From Epiperipatus broadwayi (Eukaryota; Onychophora; Udeonychophora; Euonychophora; Peripatidae): a stretch of DNA of 64,000 bases. The translations under genes were made by a program, and so were the position numbers. Shown here one piece after another: positions 13,701 through 24,876 of this stretch (position 1 is its first letter; every line of letters begins with the position of its first letter). Location of the stretch: contig JAQFVV010006256.1 of the NCBI GenBank assembly GCA_028023455.1, positions 1,304,001 to 1,368,000 of the forward strand, given 5' to 3'. Under the pieces are notes generated by a model that was not told the origin of the DNA, ran no database searches, and saw nothing but the letters and a program-made list of their open reading frames with translations.

Positions 13701-14330
13701 CTTTAAATTAATAAATCTTATATATATATCATAAACTTGCAGAATCATTGTTTTCTTTTATTTAAATATTAATATCTTAGTTATTAAATTATGCTTGCCC
13801 TGATTAGATGATCTCCCGCTAACCCTCTCTATATAATTAATGTGAAAGGTCATAACCTTTAAATGAGTCAAACTAATATTTTGTAATAAAATATTCCATT
13901 ATATAAATTCAAATTAGAGTCTTTTTGTGTCTCCGCTTTGCGATGCCGGTGAAGAAAGATAAATATCCAGTACAAAATCTACAAAAAATTTACAGGCCAT
14001 AGATATTTTTATTATGAAAACATTTTACGGTACAGTACTATATGTTTTAAATGTTTAAAAATTCTAACCACTTCATCAAATACCTATATTAAGCTTTATT
14101 CTAGTTAAACTGATATATTTACATATTTAACATATCTATTTTTCAAATGTTTATTTTGTAACAGATTTAATTAACTCATTGCTCTAATTACTTTTCCATC
14201 TACTATAAGCATCAACTTTTTTTGGCTAACTTATTTTTCTTGATAAATATTACCAAAATCACACTTTTCTTTATTTTGCCGTAATATCCTATAAATATAA
14301 TTTACCCAAACCAGCAAAACTCTTTATTTG
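10715..14330. other. Less AT-rich region with unrecognised short frames
   Basis: This 3.6-kb stretch has more mixed composition than its surroundings. It holds several frames of 60-80 codons that I do not recognise. One is at 11947-12144 (minus), whose translation is Gln- and Thr-rich and ends in four Asp. Others overlap on both strands at about 12773-13234. No domain, splice structure or repeat relation is clear. It could be an old element or fragments of a host locus. Confidence 0.4.
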
Positions 14331-14334
14331 TACA

Positions 14335-14382
14335 TATACATACACCTACGTTTTGACTGACTTGCAGTCACACATCCCTTTT
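14335..14382 (-). ncRNA. Hammerhead remnant with intact stem II
   Basis: Read on the minus strand, GACTG-CAAGT-CAGTC forms a 5-bp stem II with a 5-nt loop, followed by AAAAC where GAAAC is expected. The 5' CTGATGA is unrecognisable. It closely matches the stem II region of the element at 21919-22090. The G12-to-A change is of the CG-to-CA type. It is a decayed ribozyme. Confidence 0.5.
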
Positions 14383-14939
14383 TTAAAAAAAAAAAAATTT
14401 TTTTATATGTATTAAAAATTTAACTAATCAAAATAATTATACAATAAAATATCAATTACATATTCTAAATATCTTACATAATTTGAAACAAATTTTATGC
14501 AAAATATATATATATATGCACACACAAAACATATTCAGAAGAAACTTAAACAGTTAAGTTTAATATTAGAAAAATCAACATAATTTATATGATATTATTT
14601 TAATATTAATTGCCTTCCCCCACTCCAAAAATTAAAACAATATAATATTGTTTAGGTATAAGTATTATAAAACAATTATTACATTAAACATTATTTTCTT
14701 ACTTGTGTTTGTACTTCCTTCTATATAAAAAAAACATTGCATAACAAAATAATAATACAAGTAGACTGCAATTGTTAAGTCTGATGAGTAGTGCTTTCTC
14801 CTTCACTATTCCTTTTGTGAAGGACTGTTAGAAAGATCTTTGCCAGCAGTGAGCTATTTAATGATCACTTCACTCTACATAGATGTATACTATTTAGAAC
14901 TAAATAAAACAAAGTTTAATCACATTCTCATTCAATTAT

Positions 14940-15515
14940 ACTTTTCTGATCATAAAGATTTTTTTTATTTATCATCAGTGTAAAATTACCATTAACAAAA
15001 TCTAATTGCAATTAATTTTGAAAAAAATAAATCTCATATATTAAAAGAAATATCTCTAATGCACTCTGTGTTTGCATATTGCAGTCAATATTTAAAGCTT
15101 TTTTAAAATAGTATTTAAGATACAGATTAATAAACATTTTATAAATATGCTAGCTGTAGTCTTTTTTTTTTGTTGCACAAAATGTCATGTTTGATTAGAT
15201 AACCATTTTCTAGAAATAATTTAGCAATTTTTTGAACAATATAGTGCACTCTAATGACAGAGATACAGCCCAGTTAAATAGAAATTAAAGTCACAAATCT
15301 CCAATTTATTTTTGTTGCATTTTCATCATACAAAATTTATTAGTTGCATAATGCATGAAATCATCTTCCCTTTCTTTACTGAAAATACTTTAGATTTACA
15401 ATAACAGTTTAGATTAGACTGAAATTAACATTCATAAACATTTGTCCACATTAGATTGAGTGAATATTTTAATTAAAGTATACAATTTAAAATTGATTAT
15501 TAACTGGCTGTCCAT
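14940..15515 (+). repeat. Diverged repeat, first part; inverse copy at 22.9-23.5 kb
   Basis: Blocks such as CATAAAGATTTTTT, TTTGCATATTG, GTCACAAATCTC, GAAATCAT and TTGAGTGAATATTT occur in the same order here and, inverted, across about 22930-23530. The similarity is patchy but collinear over more than 500 bp. There is no coding capacity. The continuation of the same family is at 16820-17450. Confidence 0.65.
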
Positions 15516-15948
15516 GTAGATTTGCTTGTATTAGTAAAAAAAAATATCAAATTTTTAAAAACAATTAACTATCATAAAGCAAAAATATATAGGCTAGCAA
15601 ATAAATTTTTCAAATTTATATCTATGGATAAGGACAAAGAAAAGGATAAACACTAACTGAATACAGGTAACATACATTCTCTTTAATTTAAATATTCCTG
15701 AACTATTTATTTTAGAGCTCTAGTATTTATCATAGTTGTTAACTACATATCTTTTAATCCTTTTTAAAATATTTGAATTATATTATAACACTTATTACTA
15801 AGGCTTACTACATGCAGATGATCAATCATTTAAATGAATTTTTCTGCATTATTTATTTTTAATAATAGTAGAGTGCATAATAAATTAGCAATCAGTTCAA
15901 GACAATATTTTAAATAATCCTTCAAATATATTTTTATTATCCTTTTAC

Positions 15949-16370
15949 ATATGTTTTATAAAGAGCTCGCAAATAATCTCTTAACAAGTTTGCAGAATAT
16001 CCTCAACCCCAGACTGAGTTCTGCTACTGGCTTCGTCAGTGAGGTGCCAGGATATTCAAGCATTAGATTAAAAATACTAGGACAAGCCCAACACTTTATC
16101 TAATAGATAACTATTAAGTAGAAAATCTGAAATTTTCAGACATACATGTCTTCCAATCCAGTTATCTAACTTAAATAGCCATATGGGATTGAACTAAGTT
16201 CAGATACACCATATATTAATAGCTTTAGCAATATAAAATCATCAAAGCCTCAATAGCAAAAAATAAAATTACAAATAAATCAAGTCAGATGTCACATGAC
16301 CTAATTTAAACAAGCTTGCACTACAAATGTTTTATAAAGACCTCGCAAATAAGCTCTTAACATGTTTGTT
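15949..16370 (-). mobile_element. Retrozyme-like unit with hammerhead, 377-bp direct-repeat spacing
   Basis: Two 45-bp direct repeats (15949-15993 and 16326-16370), about 90% identical, enclose a hammerhead ribozyme on the minus strand and a non-coding body. The offset is 377 bp. A little more than one monomer in tandem is the arrangement expected of metazoan retrozymes and of PLE pseudo-LTRs. The body shares short blocks with the 38.8-39.8 kb element, for example GAACTAAGTTCAG versus GAACTGAGTTCAG. The unit lies inside the diverged repeat that is otherwise continuous from 15515 to 16820. Confidence 0.65.
15998..16055 (-). ncRNA. Hammerhead ribozyme, near-complete (family A)
   Basis: On the minus strand the order is stem I 5' strand ACCTCA (16040-16045), then CTGACGA (16033-16039). 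Stem II is short, GC-CAGTA-GC, followed by GAA (one A short of consensus) and the cleavage triplet GTC (16012-16014). Stem I closes with TGGGGT. The outermost pair is A-U here but U-A in the 50.2-kb copy, a compensatory change. The missing A probably weakens or abolishes activity. Confidence 0.75.
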
Positions 16371-16374
16371 GGTT

Positions 16375-16815
16375 TGTTTATTACTTAATAATTCCACAAA
16401 TACTGCTCCAATCTTCTTAATACTCACAATTTATTTTTTAATGAAGTAATATTGATAATTTTCAAAATTGCTAGAAAATATTACTTTTAGATGATGAAAT
16501 ATTCTCTAAGGATTACTGTTAGTAAATCTTTATCCATGGCTTTGCTCATGGTAAGAGTAAATGATCAAATTTTTTCAAACAATTAAGTATTATAAAACTA
16601 AAATCCATAGTCTACATATTTCTCCAAAAAAAAAAAAAAAAGAAAAAGAAAATCATGCAAGAGTCATCAAAAATTAGTGCAATATTTGTTGAGTTATTAA
16701 TTAACAAACTTTCAAATTTATATATACATATATAATAGATACTATATGACCAAAATTTATTTTTAATTTTGTGATGAATGAATTTTTTTTTGCCAGTACT
16801 ATATATATATATTTA
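16375..16815. other. AT-rich stretch with poly(A)
   Basis: Contains an A-rich tract at 16627-16649 and weak similarity to 15530-15600. No coding capacity seen. Confidence 0.45.
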
Positions 16816-16819
16816 CATT

Positions 16820-17450
16820 TGTGGATGTTACTATTATCTTAGATATGTCAGAAACAAATTATGGGATTAATGATTTAAAATTGAGTAAATAAATGATATT
16901 TTCAACTTATGTTTAGTAATCTTCGATCATATCAAGTTGGTTATTAATTGCATAATGTCAAAAGCATTTCTCTCTTTTTTTTTTTTTACTGAAAATAATC
17001 AATTTAGAATTATAATGATTGTGTTTTCTATGGTGAAATTAAAATTTCTATTCTAAATTTTATTTTAGCTAATGTACACATTTTAAAATTTATTATTAAT
17101 ATTTTAATAGTGCATTATGTTATGGTATATGATCAAAGTATGGTTTTTATTTTGCATTGTACTGAATGAAACTATATTTTGTTTGCTTTTGTAACTTTTA
17201 AGGATGAAAGCATCAATGGTCTTACAAGGATACTGAGTGAAAATTATTTAAGTACATTAATTACATTTGAACTCTATAATCAAAATATATTTTATGCAAA
17301 AATGTATAATAAATAAACTATTATAACTTTATGAGCCTGAATATCACCATTTTATACTCTGATGATATAGGTTTAATGAAATCTCTATATTTTGACATGA
17401 ACAATAATTACAAAATGGCTACCATTTAAAAAAATGGAGGATATTTAAAC
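16820..17450 (+). repeat. Diverged repeat, second part; inverse copy at 22.24-22.87 kb
   Basis: Collinear with the inverse complement of 22240-22870. Shared blocks include ATGTCAGAAACAAAT, CATATGAT-like and TGATCATAT segments, ACTGAATGAAACTA, TTGCTTTTGTA, AACTCTATAATCAAAATAT and CATTTTATAC. Together with 14940-15515 it forms a family about 1.3 kb long. Type unknown; no frames longer than about 65 codons. Confidence 0.7.
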
Positions 17451-17454
17451 AAAA

Positions 17455-18525
17455 AAATCAATTTTTTTTTTTGAAGATCATTGTAGCAAATAATGGTTGA
17501 AAATCAAAATAGTGGTACAAAGTGATGATGATCACTATAATGAATTCTTGCATAATAGTCCATCACTAATCAGTATAAGGGTATTCCTTGGATTAATAGT
17601 AAATTAATAATCAATATTAATATATTTTCAATAATATCTGAGAAGTCCTTGCTAGTTTTAAAGTCAACATTTAGCCATCATAAATTCATACTTCAATTTT
17701 GTATTATTTTTATATCTATATTAATGCATGTATACATCATATACACATATATACAAATACATTTAGTCATTGCAATAGACTATATACATTATAATTATAA
17801 ATAAAACAATTTTTATTACTTATTTACTTCAAAAGTGATTAAAATTCACATATAGATTGAAAATTATCAATATATATATAGCCAAGAGTTAATAACATTA
17901 TGATTAATTGTAGAAATGGCTCTGCTTGTATTTCTATTTACAAAATAAATATATTCCATTTTTTGCATTATTTCTGATCACAATGACTGTACTAATCAAT
18001 TGCACGGTTATGTTGTCAGAAAACATTTGACTATAATCTAGTGATATGCTTCTAAATATTTTGCCAATTAACTTGTTAAAGGAAGTATATATTATAAAAA
18101 CGTTACTGATTAATAAACTGACTAAATAAAAAAGGGGATAAGTGAGCAAAAATACATACATTGTACATCTTTGTTGTAATAATTTATTATAATTTGGAAC
18201 TCTTTTTAATTTCTGCACAATGGATGAAATTGTGCTTATTATATTTTGTCTTTGAAATGTTCTAGAATTATACCATTTTGGCTCTATATTGCTATTACAA
18301 AATTTCCAAGTTTTACCCAATTTTTATTTAAACTCCAAATAATTAGAATGGTAGATGAATGAGTTAACCATACTCCATGAAATACAATAATTTGCACTTT
18401 AATTCTATTTATATGGTTGCATAATATGCTCTTTCCTTTGCATTAAAATATAAAGTACAGTATCAAATTTACATTTTTATTTATTAAATTTGAAATAGAA
18501 ATATTATATAAATTGGCATAATTTA
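17455..18525. other. AT-rich stretch with an unrecognised 128-codon frame
   Basis: A minus-strand frame at 17934-18320 (128 codons) has a hydrophobic Leu/Phe/Tyr-rich centre but matches nothing I recognise. In DNA this AT-rich a chance frame is plausible. Otherwise only simple repeats are seen. Confidence 0.4.
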
Positions 18526-18527
18526 TT

Positions 18528-18615
18528 TCGCAACTGCCTTGCAAGCAAGTAGTTGGATGCAGACGGTTGTGGGTTCGCATCTGGCCGATGCTATGACATA
18601 TAAAAAAAAAAAAAA
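18528..18615 (+). mobile_element. tRNA-derived SINE, copy 2
   Basis: Same family as 4597-4687. The box B is GGTTCGCATCT, followed by the shared CTATGACATATAAA tail, and it ends in an A run (18602-18614). The 5' part around box A is damaged. Confidence 0.7.
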
Positions 18616-18939
18616 TTTCTTCCAAACAATATTTTAATTTTATTTTGCACATTATTATTGCAAAACTATGACTGAATATAGGATGAAGTGGATATTGAAA
18701 TCAAATATCATTAATATTGAAAATATTTCATGCTTTATGAAATTATTTATTTCAAAAGGGCATGAATAAGTTCAATTGACTGCTAAATTTTTTTTAAGAA
18801 AGTAGAATTTTTATTCCTATTTGATTATTTTACATTGAAAATATTTTTAAAAAATTTTAAATTAATGTTTTATGACCAAATGATTTGCAAGAGATTATCA
18901 TAGTCAGTTATTTACTAAAAAAAAAAAAAAAGATTGATT

Positions 18940-20560
18940 CTTCCCACTTCCCAAAAGCTATTTTCTTCTAAGGTTACCAATCAACTCCTCCTCTTTTTAA
19001 ATTCAGTTCCTCGTATCCTCTACCATACATACCCAATCAAGATCCTCCTCTTCTTTATAATCTCTTTTAAAAAATCTTTTTTTTCATTTATTATTTTCAA
19101 AATTTTATTAGATTAATCTTATCCAATTTATATTTTTCATTCTCTTATGTTGCTAGAACTTTAATACCTCCAACTTTTTTCAAATTTTTTTCCTAATTGT
19201 TCATGTTTTTGCTCTATACAATGCTACACTAAAAATAAACATTTTTTTAAATCTTATGCTCAAAAGCTTTTTATTTCTTTTGATATTCTCACTCTAATTT
19301 CTTTCACAATTCTATCATCAGTTTACTAATTATTTAAAAGCATTTACAAGCTCTATAACTTCCAGTTCAATATTGGCATATTTTTTGTCTCTTCACCATT
19401 TATTTTCACTGATTTAAATTTTATTCCTATTTATTTTCACCCCAAACCTTCTATAAATAACATTTTATTAAGTTCATACCACTATCTATAAATACTATCA
19501 TATCATTAACAGTTTCTAATCCTACTTTTTTAGACCATTTATCTTTAAACAATTCACTTAAATATTTACAAAAATAGAATAAGACATGGTTGATATCCCT
19601 GTATGAATTTCTTTCCTTCCAATCTCTTTTTCAATATATTCAAGAAAATAATCTACATCTATCTATTAGATGTATTTTCAATCAAGTGATTGAATATTAA
19701 TATCTTTTTTCTCTATCTCTCACCCTCAAAATCATCTTAATTATGTGCAGAATTAATCTATTTCTCTAAAATCCTCATACATTACTGAATTAAATCCTTA
19801 CTCTAATAAAATAATAACTGTTAAAAAATTACAATGAAATACTAATTCTCTCAAATCTTCTTCTTCATCGCTTTTAATAAGACAGCTGGAATCCATCAAT
19901 TCTAATGTTTTGTCATTTTAAATCTTAATTGTTCTAATTTTTTTCCTTTATTATTGCAAAGCCAATTTAATTTTTATTTATCTATATTATTTGTATACTA
20001 TTCTTCTCTCCATTTCAATGCAATCTTTACTAATAAGTTACTATTTCTCTTCAATCAATACTTCATTCCTGCAACCCCATTTTTCATCATCCAAACTATT
20101 TCATTTTATTTTATAATAAGAAAAAAACACTTTTTAAAATAATTCTTTTATTTACCTACTGGTCATTTTCTTCTAATTTTAAGCATTTTCTATTTCAATT
20201 CAACATTAAACCATCCACACATATTTCTACCTTATGCAGAATTCATATTTGCAGTCTTCTTTCTTGAACTAGGTTTTTTTCTATGTTAATTCTTTCATAA
20301 TCTACCGTTTTTACTGTATTTTTTAAAATTTTCTTGGAAAATTTCTATCTTTTCTTTAAATTCATTTTATCAATCAACTCATCATTAATTTTTTTATCCA
20401 ATAAATTTGATAATTTTTCTCTTAATTTATTTATAATCCATTTCATTCTTGTTTTTTTATTACATTGCAAAATAATCTGAATTATACAATTATTAAATTG
20501 TCATTCAAATCTTCTATGTCAGTTTCAAAATGCTATATTTAAATCAAAAGTAGTCTAATT
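18940..20560 (-). pseudogene. LINE remnant: C-terminal RT and post-RT region
   Basis: The plus strand is markedly pyrimidine-rich, and translating the minus strand gives broken LINE ORF2 motifs. A HTGISTMSYS-like segment lies near 19570-19600. A run KEIRVRISKEIKSF (about 19250-19320) corresponds to the RI-AK helix after the palm. IFSVALYRAKT (about 19205-19235) corresponds to the common LYGAETWT motif, and INEKKDFLKEIIKKRRILIGYV (about 18980-19070) to the thumb/C-terminal block ending in WIGH. Stops and frameshifts are dense, and the endonuclease domain is not recognisable. It belongs to the animal LINEs often labelled endonuclease-reverse transcriptase. I cannot name the clade. Confidence 0.6.
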
Positions 20561-20564
20561 GAAA

Positions 20565-21915
20565 TCTATTAGTTTCTATGTATAAATCCTTTTCTTATAA
20601 TTTTTAAACATGATAATGATGACTATTATTAGCTGTCACTAACTTCTGATGATTCTATTAATAGTATTCTCTAAAATGAACTATCATCTGTTTGAATATT
20701 GTGATGATGGTGCCCATCCATCTCAGTGCTGGTAATTTTTTCAAATTTTTCATAGACACTTATTTGTTGTATATTAAAGATGCAATGAACTTGACATCTT
20801 GGCTACAGTCTATAGATGTAATCCAACTCAAAATTTATCAAAAATTGAATATTATTGCTGTATATGTATATAGCAATAGCATTTACCTTAGAAACTGAAT
20901 GTTAGAAATATTGATTTACAAAATAAAGTGATGTAGGTCTTAAATATAATTACTGGATTACTTTTATAGAAGTCTTTCAAATTTTAGTTTTTACACAAAT
21001 ACAAAATTTCTATATAACTTCTAAAGTTTGCTTATTTTTGTATATTCCAACTCTATTAAAGTATATCAATTCCTTAAACCTAAATATTAAAATAATGTAT
21101 TAAGAAACAATATTTACTGTTTTTAAAGATGTATTTTCATCTAGCATCAATGAAAATTAGCAGATGCCTTATTAAAATATTCAAAACTTGTAATTTAATA
21201 CTTATTAATATTGTGAAAGATGAGATGTTTGCTTATAGTATATTGTCTATATTTTGTTGTAGTGATTAGTTCTAAAAATGCCTATTTAAAATGCAACTTT
21301 GCAAATACATAAACTTTTTACATGTATACATATAAAATGATTAATTTTAAAGCATTTATTACCATGTCTTGTAAAATTAAGTCAAGTTTAAATATTAATT
21401 CCAACGTGTTCAATACAATAAGTATTGAGATTTTGTCATAATTATTATTAGATAAGCTATCAAATTTTCTTAAAAAATTTAAAACCACTAAATAGGCATG
21501 TTAGGCAGGAAATAAAAATATTTTTTTACTACTATTTCAAATTGTGGAATTGCCTAAAATAGGTAAGATACCATCATGTAACAACACTTTACATGTATTA
21601 AAAAATAATATCATTATCTTAAAAACAAAATATCAGACATATAACATATATATAAGTTAAAAGATTTTTGCATGAAAAGCAAATATTTCATTAAACCAAT
21701 TTTCAAATCCATTTTGTAGAATTTTTCACTATTCATTAAAGAAGTAGATTAAAATAAATAAATAAAAAATAAAAATACAAAAATAAATCAGATAGTAATT
21801 AAACCTTTATTATAAATTATTCTCTTTTTTTGTTGAATATGCATATAAATCTTTACCCTTATAAATATATTCTTATTTTTCTCCTTGTACTTTCTTTGCA
21901 TTTCTTCATATATTC
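20565..21915. other. AT-rich stretch, nothing recognised
   Basis: Short frames only, with no similarity or repeat structure beyond AT simple sequence. Confidence 0.5.
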
Positions 21916-21918
21916 ATA

Positions 21919-22090
21919 TATATTGCTTACAATAACTCCCCTCATATACACTTTAATGCAAAATTTTTTTTAATGATTCCTTTACTTTCCTGACAGTTTT
22001 GACTGTCCTGCAGTCTTCATCAGAGCAATCTTAATCTCCTCTACCTTTTGCATCAAAGTGTATATGAGGGGAGTTATTGTAAGCAATATA
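21919..22090. mobile_element. 172-bp MITE with 45-bp TIRs and internal hammerhead
   Basis: Left arm 21919-21964 and right arm 22046-22090 are near-perfect inverted repeats, beginning TATATTGCTTACAATAACTC on each strand. The 80-bp interior carries a hammerhead core on the minus strand. Related shorter copies are at 55390-55480 (interior deleted) and, more diverged, 29161-29285. There are no coding frames. Whether it moves as DNA or as RNA is unknown. Confidence 0.8.
21985..22030 (-). ncRNA. Hammerhead ribozyme core inside the TIR element (family C)
   Basis: Minus strand: CTGATGA (22017-22023), one extra A, then stem II GACTG/CAGTC (22011-22015 and 22001-22005) with loop CAGGA. Next is AAAAC (consensus GAAAC), followed by TGTC with the putative cleavage C at 21992. 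Stem I would pair TTGCT with AGGAA with one mismatch. The only core defect is G12 to A at a former CG. The relative at 29.2 kb keeps GAAAC, so the consensus is a proper core. Confidence 0.65.
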
Positions 22091-22239
22091 ATCTTTACCT
22101 CTTTAAGACAAATCTTTATATAAGAAATTACCATAGCAATAATTATCACTTTGTATCCAATACTTTCATTTATAATCTATAATTCACTAGAACATTCTTC
22201 AAAAAATTTTTCTTTTAAAAACATCCACTATTTTTTTTA

Positions 22240-23530
22240 AAATGGTGGTCATTTGGCAAAAGTGATGATATCATGAGACAGAGACTTCATTATACCTACA
22301 TCATCTAAGTATAAAATGATGACATCCATGCTAAAGTTATAAGTTTTATTCATTACATAATACTTTATAAAATATATTTTGATTATAGAGTTAAAATATA
22401 ATTAACATACTTAAAATAATTTTCATCCAGTATTCTTGCAAGACAATCAATGCTTTCATTTATGATATATCCAAAGTAAAGATGACTCATTATTAATAGC
22501 TACAAAAGCAAACCAAATGTAGTTTCATTCAGTACATCACATAATCAAAAATATACTTTAATCACATATGATAATAAAATAATGAGTATAGTAAATTAAT
22601 GATAAATTTTAAAATGTATACATTACTAAAATATTCGATTTTGAATTGAAATTTTTATGCTGATTTTGCCCATAAGTAACACAGTCATCATAATTCTAAA
22701 TTACAATATTTTGAATACAAAAAAGAATTGATTTTGTGCATTAGACAGTTAATAGCCAACTTTATATGATCAAAGATTATTAAACATATGCTGAAAATAT
22801 CACCTGCACAATTTTAAGTAATATCATCTCATTTGTTTCTGACATCCAATGTAACGCTGACATTACTGCAAAGAAATGGGAAACATAGATATACAAATTT
22901 CATTCTGTACAAAATTAAAATTAAATTCTGATCATATACTATTAATAATAAATTTTAAATTGTATACATTGACTGAAATATTCACTCAACAATTTTGGTC
23001 TAAAATTTTTATGAATGCTAATTTCAGTCAAATCAAAATTGCTATTAGAGTAAATCTAAAATATTTTCAATAAAAGAAAAAGGGGTGGGAAAGGGAATGA
23101 TTTCATATATTTTGCAATAATAAATTTTATATGATAAAAATGTAACAAAAATAAATTAAGAGATTTGTGACGTTAATTTTTATTTAATTGCATTGTATTT
23201 CTGCCATTACAGCATACTGTACTTTCAAAAATTTATTAAATCATTTCAAGAAAATGGCTACCATGCTAAATAAAATGTGACATCTTACGGCATAGAAAAG
23301 GCCACAGCTAGCCTATGTGTATATGAAGTACTTTTTATTTAGATCTCTATAGTATATACTATAAAAAGAAAAAAAAAAAAACCTCTTAAATAATGAATAC
23401 AATATGCAAACACAAAATGCGTTAGATATATATATTTTTTAATATGTCAGAAATTTTTTTTTTTCAAAGTTAACTATGATTTGATAATACTTACACTGAT
23501 GATAACTTTAAAAAATCTTTATGGTCAGAA
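22240..23530 (-). repeat. Diverged about 1.3-kb repeat, minus-strand copy
   Basis: Read in reverse this is collinear with 14940-15515 followed by 16820-17450, without the 1.3 kb that separates those two parts. It is therefore the more complete copy. The copies differ at many positions and by indels, so the family is old. There is no coding similarity. An unrecognised 95-codon minus-strand frame begins at its right edge (23525-23812). Confidence 0.7.
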
Positions 23531-23929
23531 AACTACAGATGAATGACACTTAGTCCTAAATAATTTTGAAAAAAAAAAATGTAAGATTATAAATTTAAAA
23601 AAATAAACAAACATTATAATTTTTTTTGTGTGTGCAATAAGAAAAAATTTTGTGGAAGGACAAATAAAATTGTGATATGCAGTTTGCTCTTCCTTTTTTT
23701 TTTTTGCTCGTTTTGCTATATGCTTGTACAATAAAACAAATTTTTTTCTAGTGCTATTTACATTTATTTCGTTTTTTAAAAGTTTACAGCTATGTATCTC
23801 AATTGAAATCATGGCAGCAACTATTATTACCTTGAAAAAAAAAATCCAGAAAGGCTCTGATCTTGGTAACTAAAATTGATATTTTACATTGAAGACAGTG
23901 TACATGCAACTCATTACACACATTAAAGT

Positions 23930-24060
23930 CAAAATGGAGCTCACTACATCATACAGAAGCAAGATTTATAGAAGTTGATGATGACAATATTGAAGAGTTT
24001 TTGGAATTGCATATGGAATAGATTAATCAACAAATTTAGATGAAGAAAGAAAGACAATAA
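23930..24060 (+). pseudogene. Possible Tigger/pogo transposase C-terminal scrap
   Basis: Frame-shifted translation contains VDDDNIEEFLELH followed by a short basic/acidic segment. It resembles the Asp/Glu-rich C-terminal block of Tigger-type (DDE_1) transposases, where an EELLxxH motif is common. No catalytic domain or termini were found. A weak call based on one short block. Confidence 0.3.
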
Positions 24061-24064
24061 AAAA

Positions 24065-24870
24065 AAAAAAAAGGAAAAAGGCAAAACTGTAGAGAAGAAC
24101 TTGGACAACAAAAAACTGAAAGAACTGTTTTTTTATTATATATTTTATTATGAAGCTATAAACAACATCAAAGCCAAAAAATGTCTTCAGTGAAATATCA
24201 GATCTTATAAAATGTTATATATAAAAAAAAATGAATGAAGGAAGTTAACCATCAGTTCTAAACTTTTTCTCTAGAGTGCCTCAACAATCAATATCTATCT
24301 ATCGTACCTCTTCCGAAAAAAACCAAGATCATGAAAGCATGGTAATGAATGACAAATGAATCAGAAAGAACAACTTTAAGCCAAGTGGTTTTTTTTTTAC
24401 TTTTTAGACATAAGATGCATTATATTTGTTTAGAATTGAACATTATAGAAAATAATCTAAGCTATCTCCCTGCACAAAAATCAGGTTTCTCCGATGATCA
24501 GAACAGAAGTTATTACCTCCTTTCCAGTGGATTGGGGGCCACAAAAAATAAATAAATAAATAAATTTCAAATCAACACAAAATTACAATGAAGTGATTCT
24601 TGAGCTAAGAAATAATGATCTAAAGACAAAACTGAGTGCAAATGATTTTTTAGACCTAAATAGAGGCACTGAAGCTGCAAATTAATTATACTCTTTTAAG
24701 CAATAATTATTGAGAATTTTCCAAAGTTTAACAACAAACTTTCAGATTATACTTGAATCAATGATTACTAGTCAAGATCTAAAATTCAATCAAAAGAAGC
24801 AGGACCCAATTAGTATCAATAAATAAAAATCACTGTGAACCCTGAAGGACTTTGGTTGGTGGGTTGAAAA
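24065..24870. other. AT-rich stretch, nothing recognised
   Basis: Includes an (AATA)n microsatellite at about 24546-24566. No gene evidence. Confidence 0.5.
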
Positions 24871-24876
24871 GCTACT

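Noticed and set aside
14781-14815. CTGATGA followed by TAGTG ... CACTA that could be a hammerhead stem II
   Set aside because: The GAAA strand and cleavage triplet are absent; the stem alone is not enough.
17934-18320. 128-codon minus-strand open frame
   Set aside because: Low-complexity hydrophobic translation with no recognisable domain. Chance frames of this size are plausible here, so it is mentioned only as part of a region entry.
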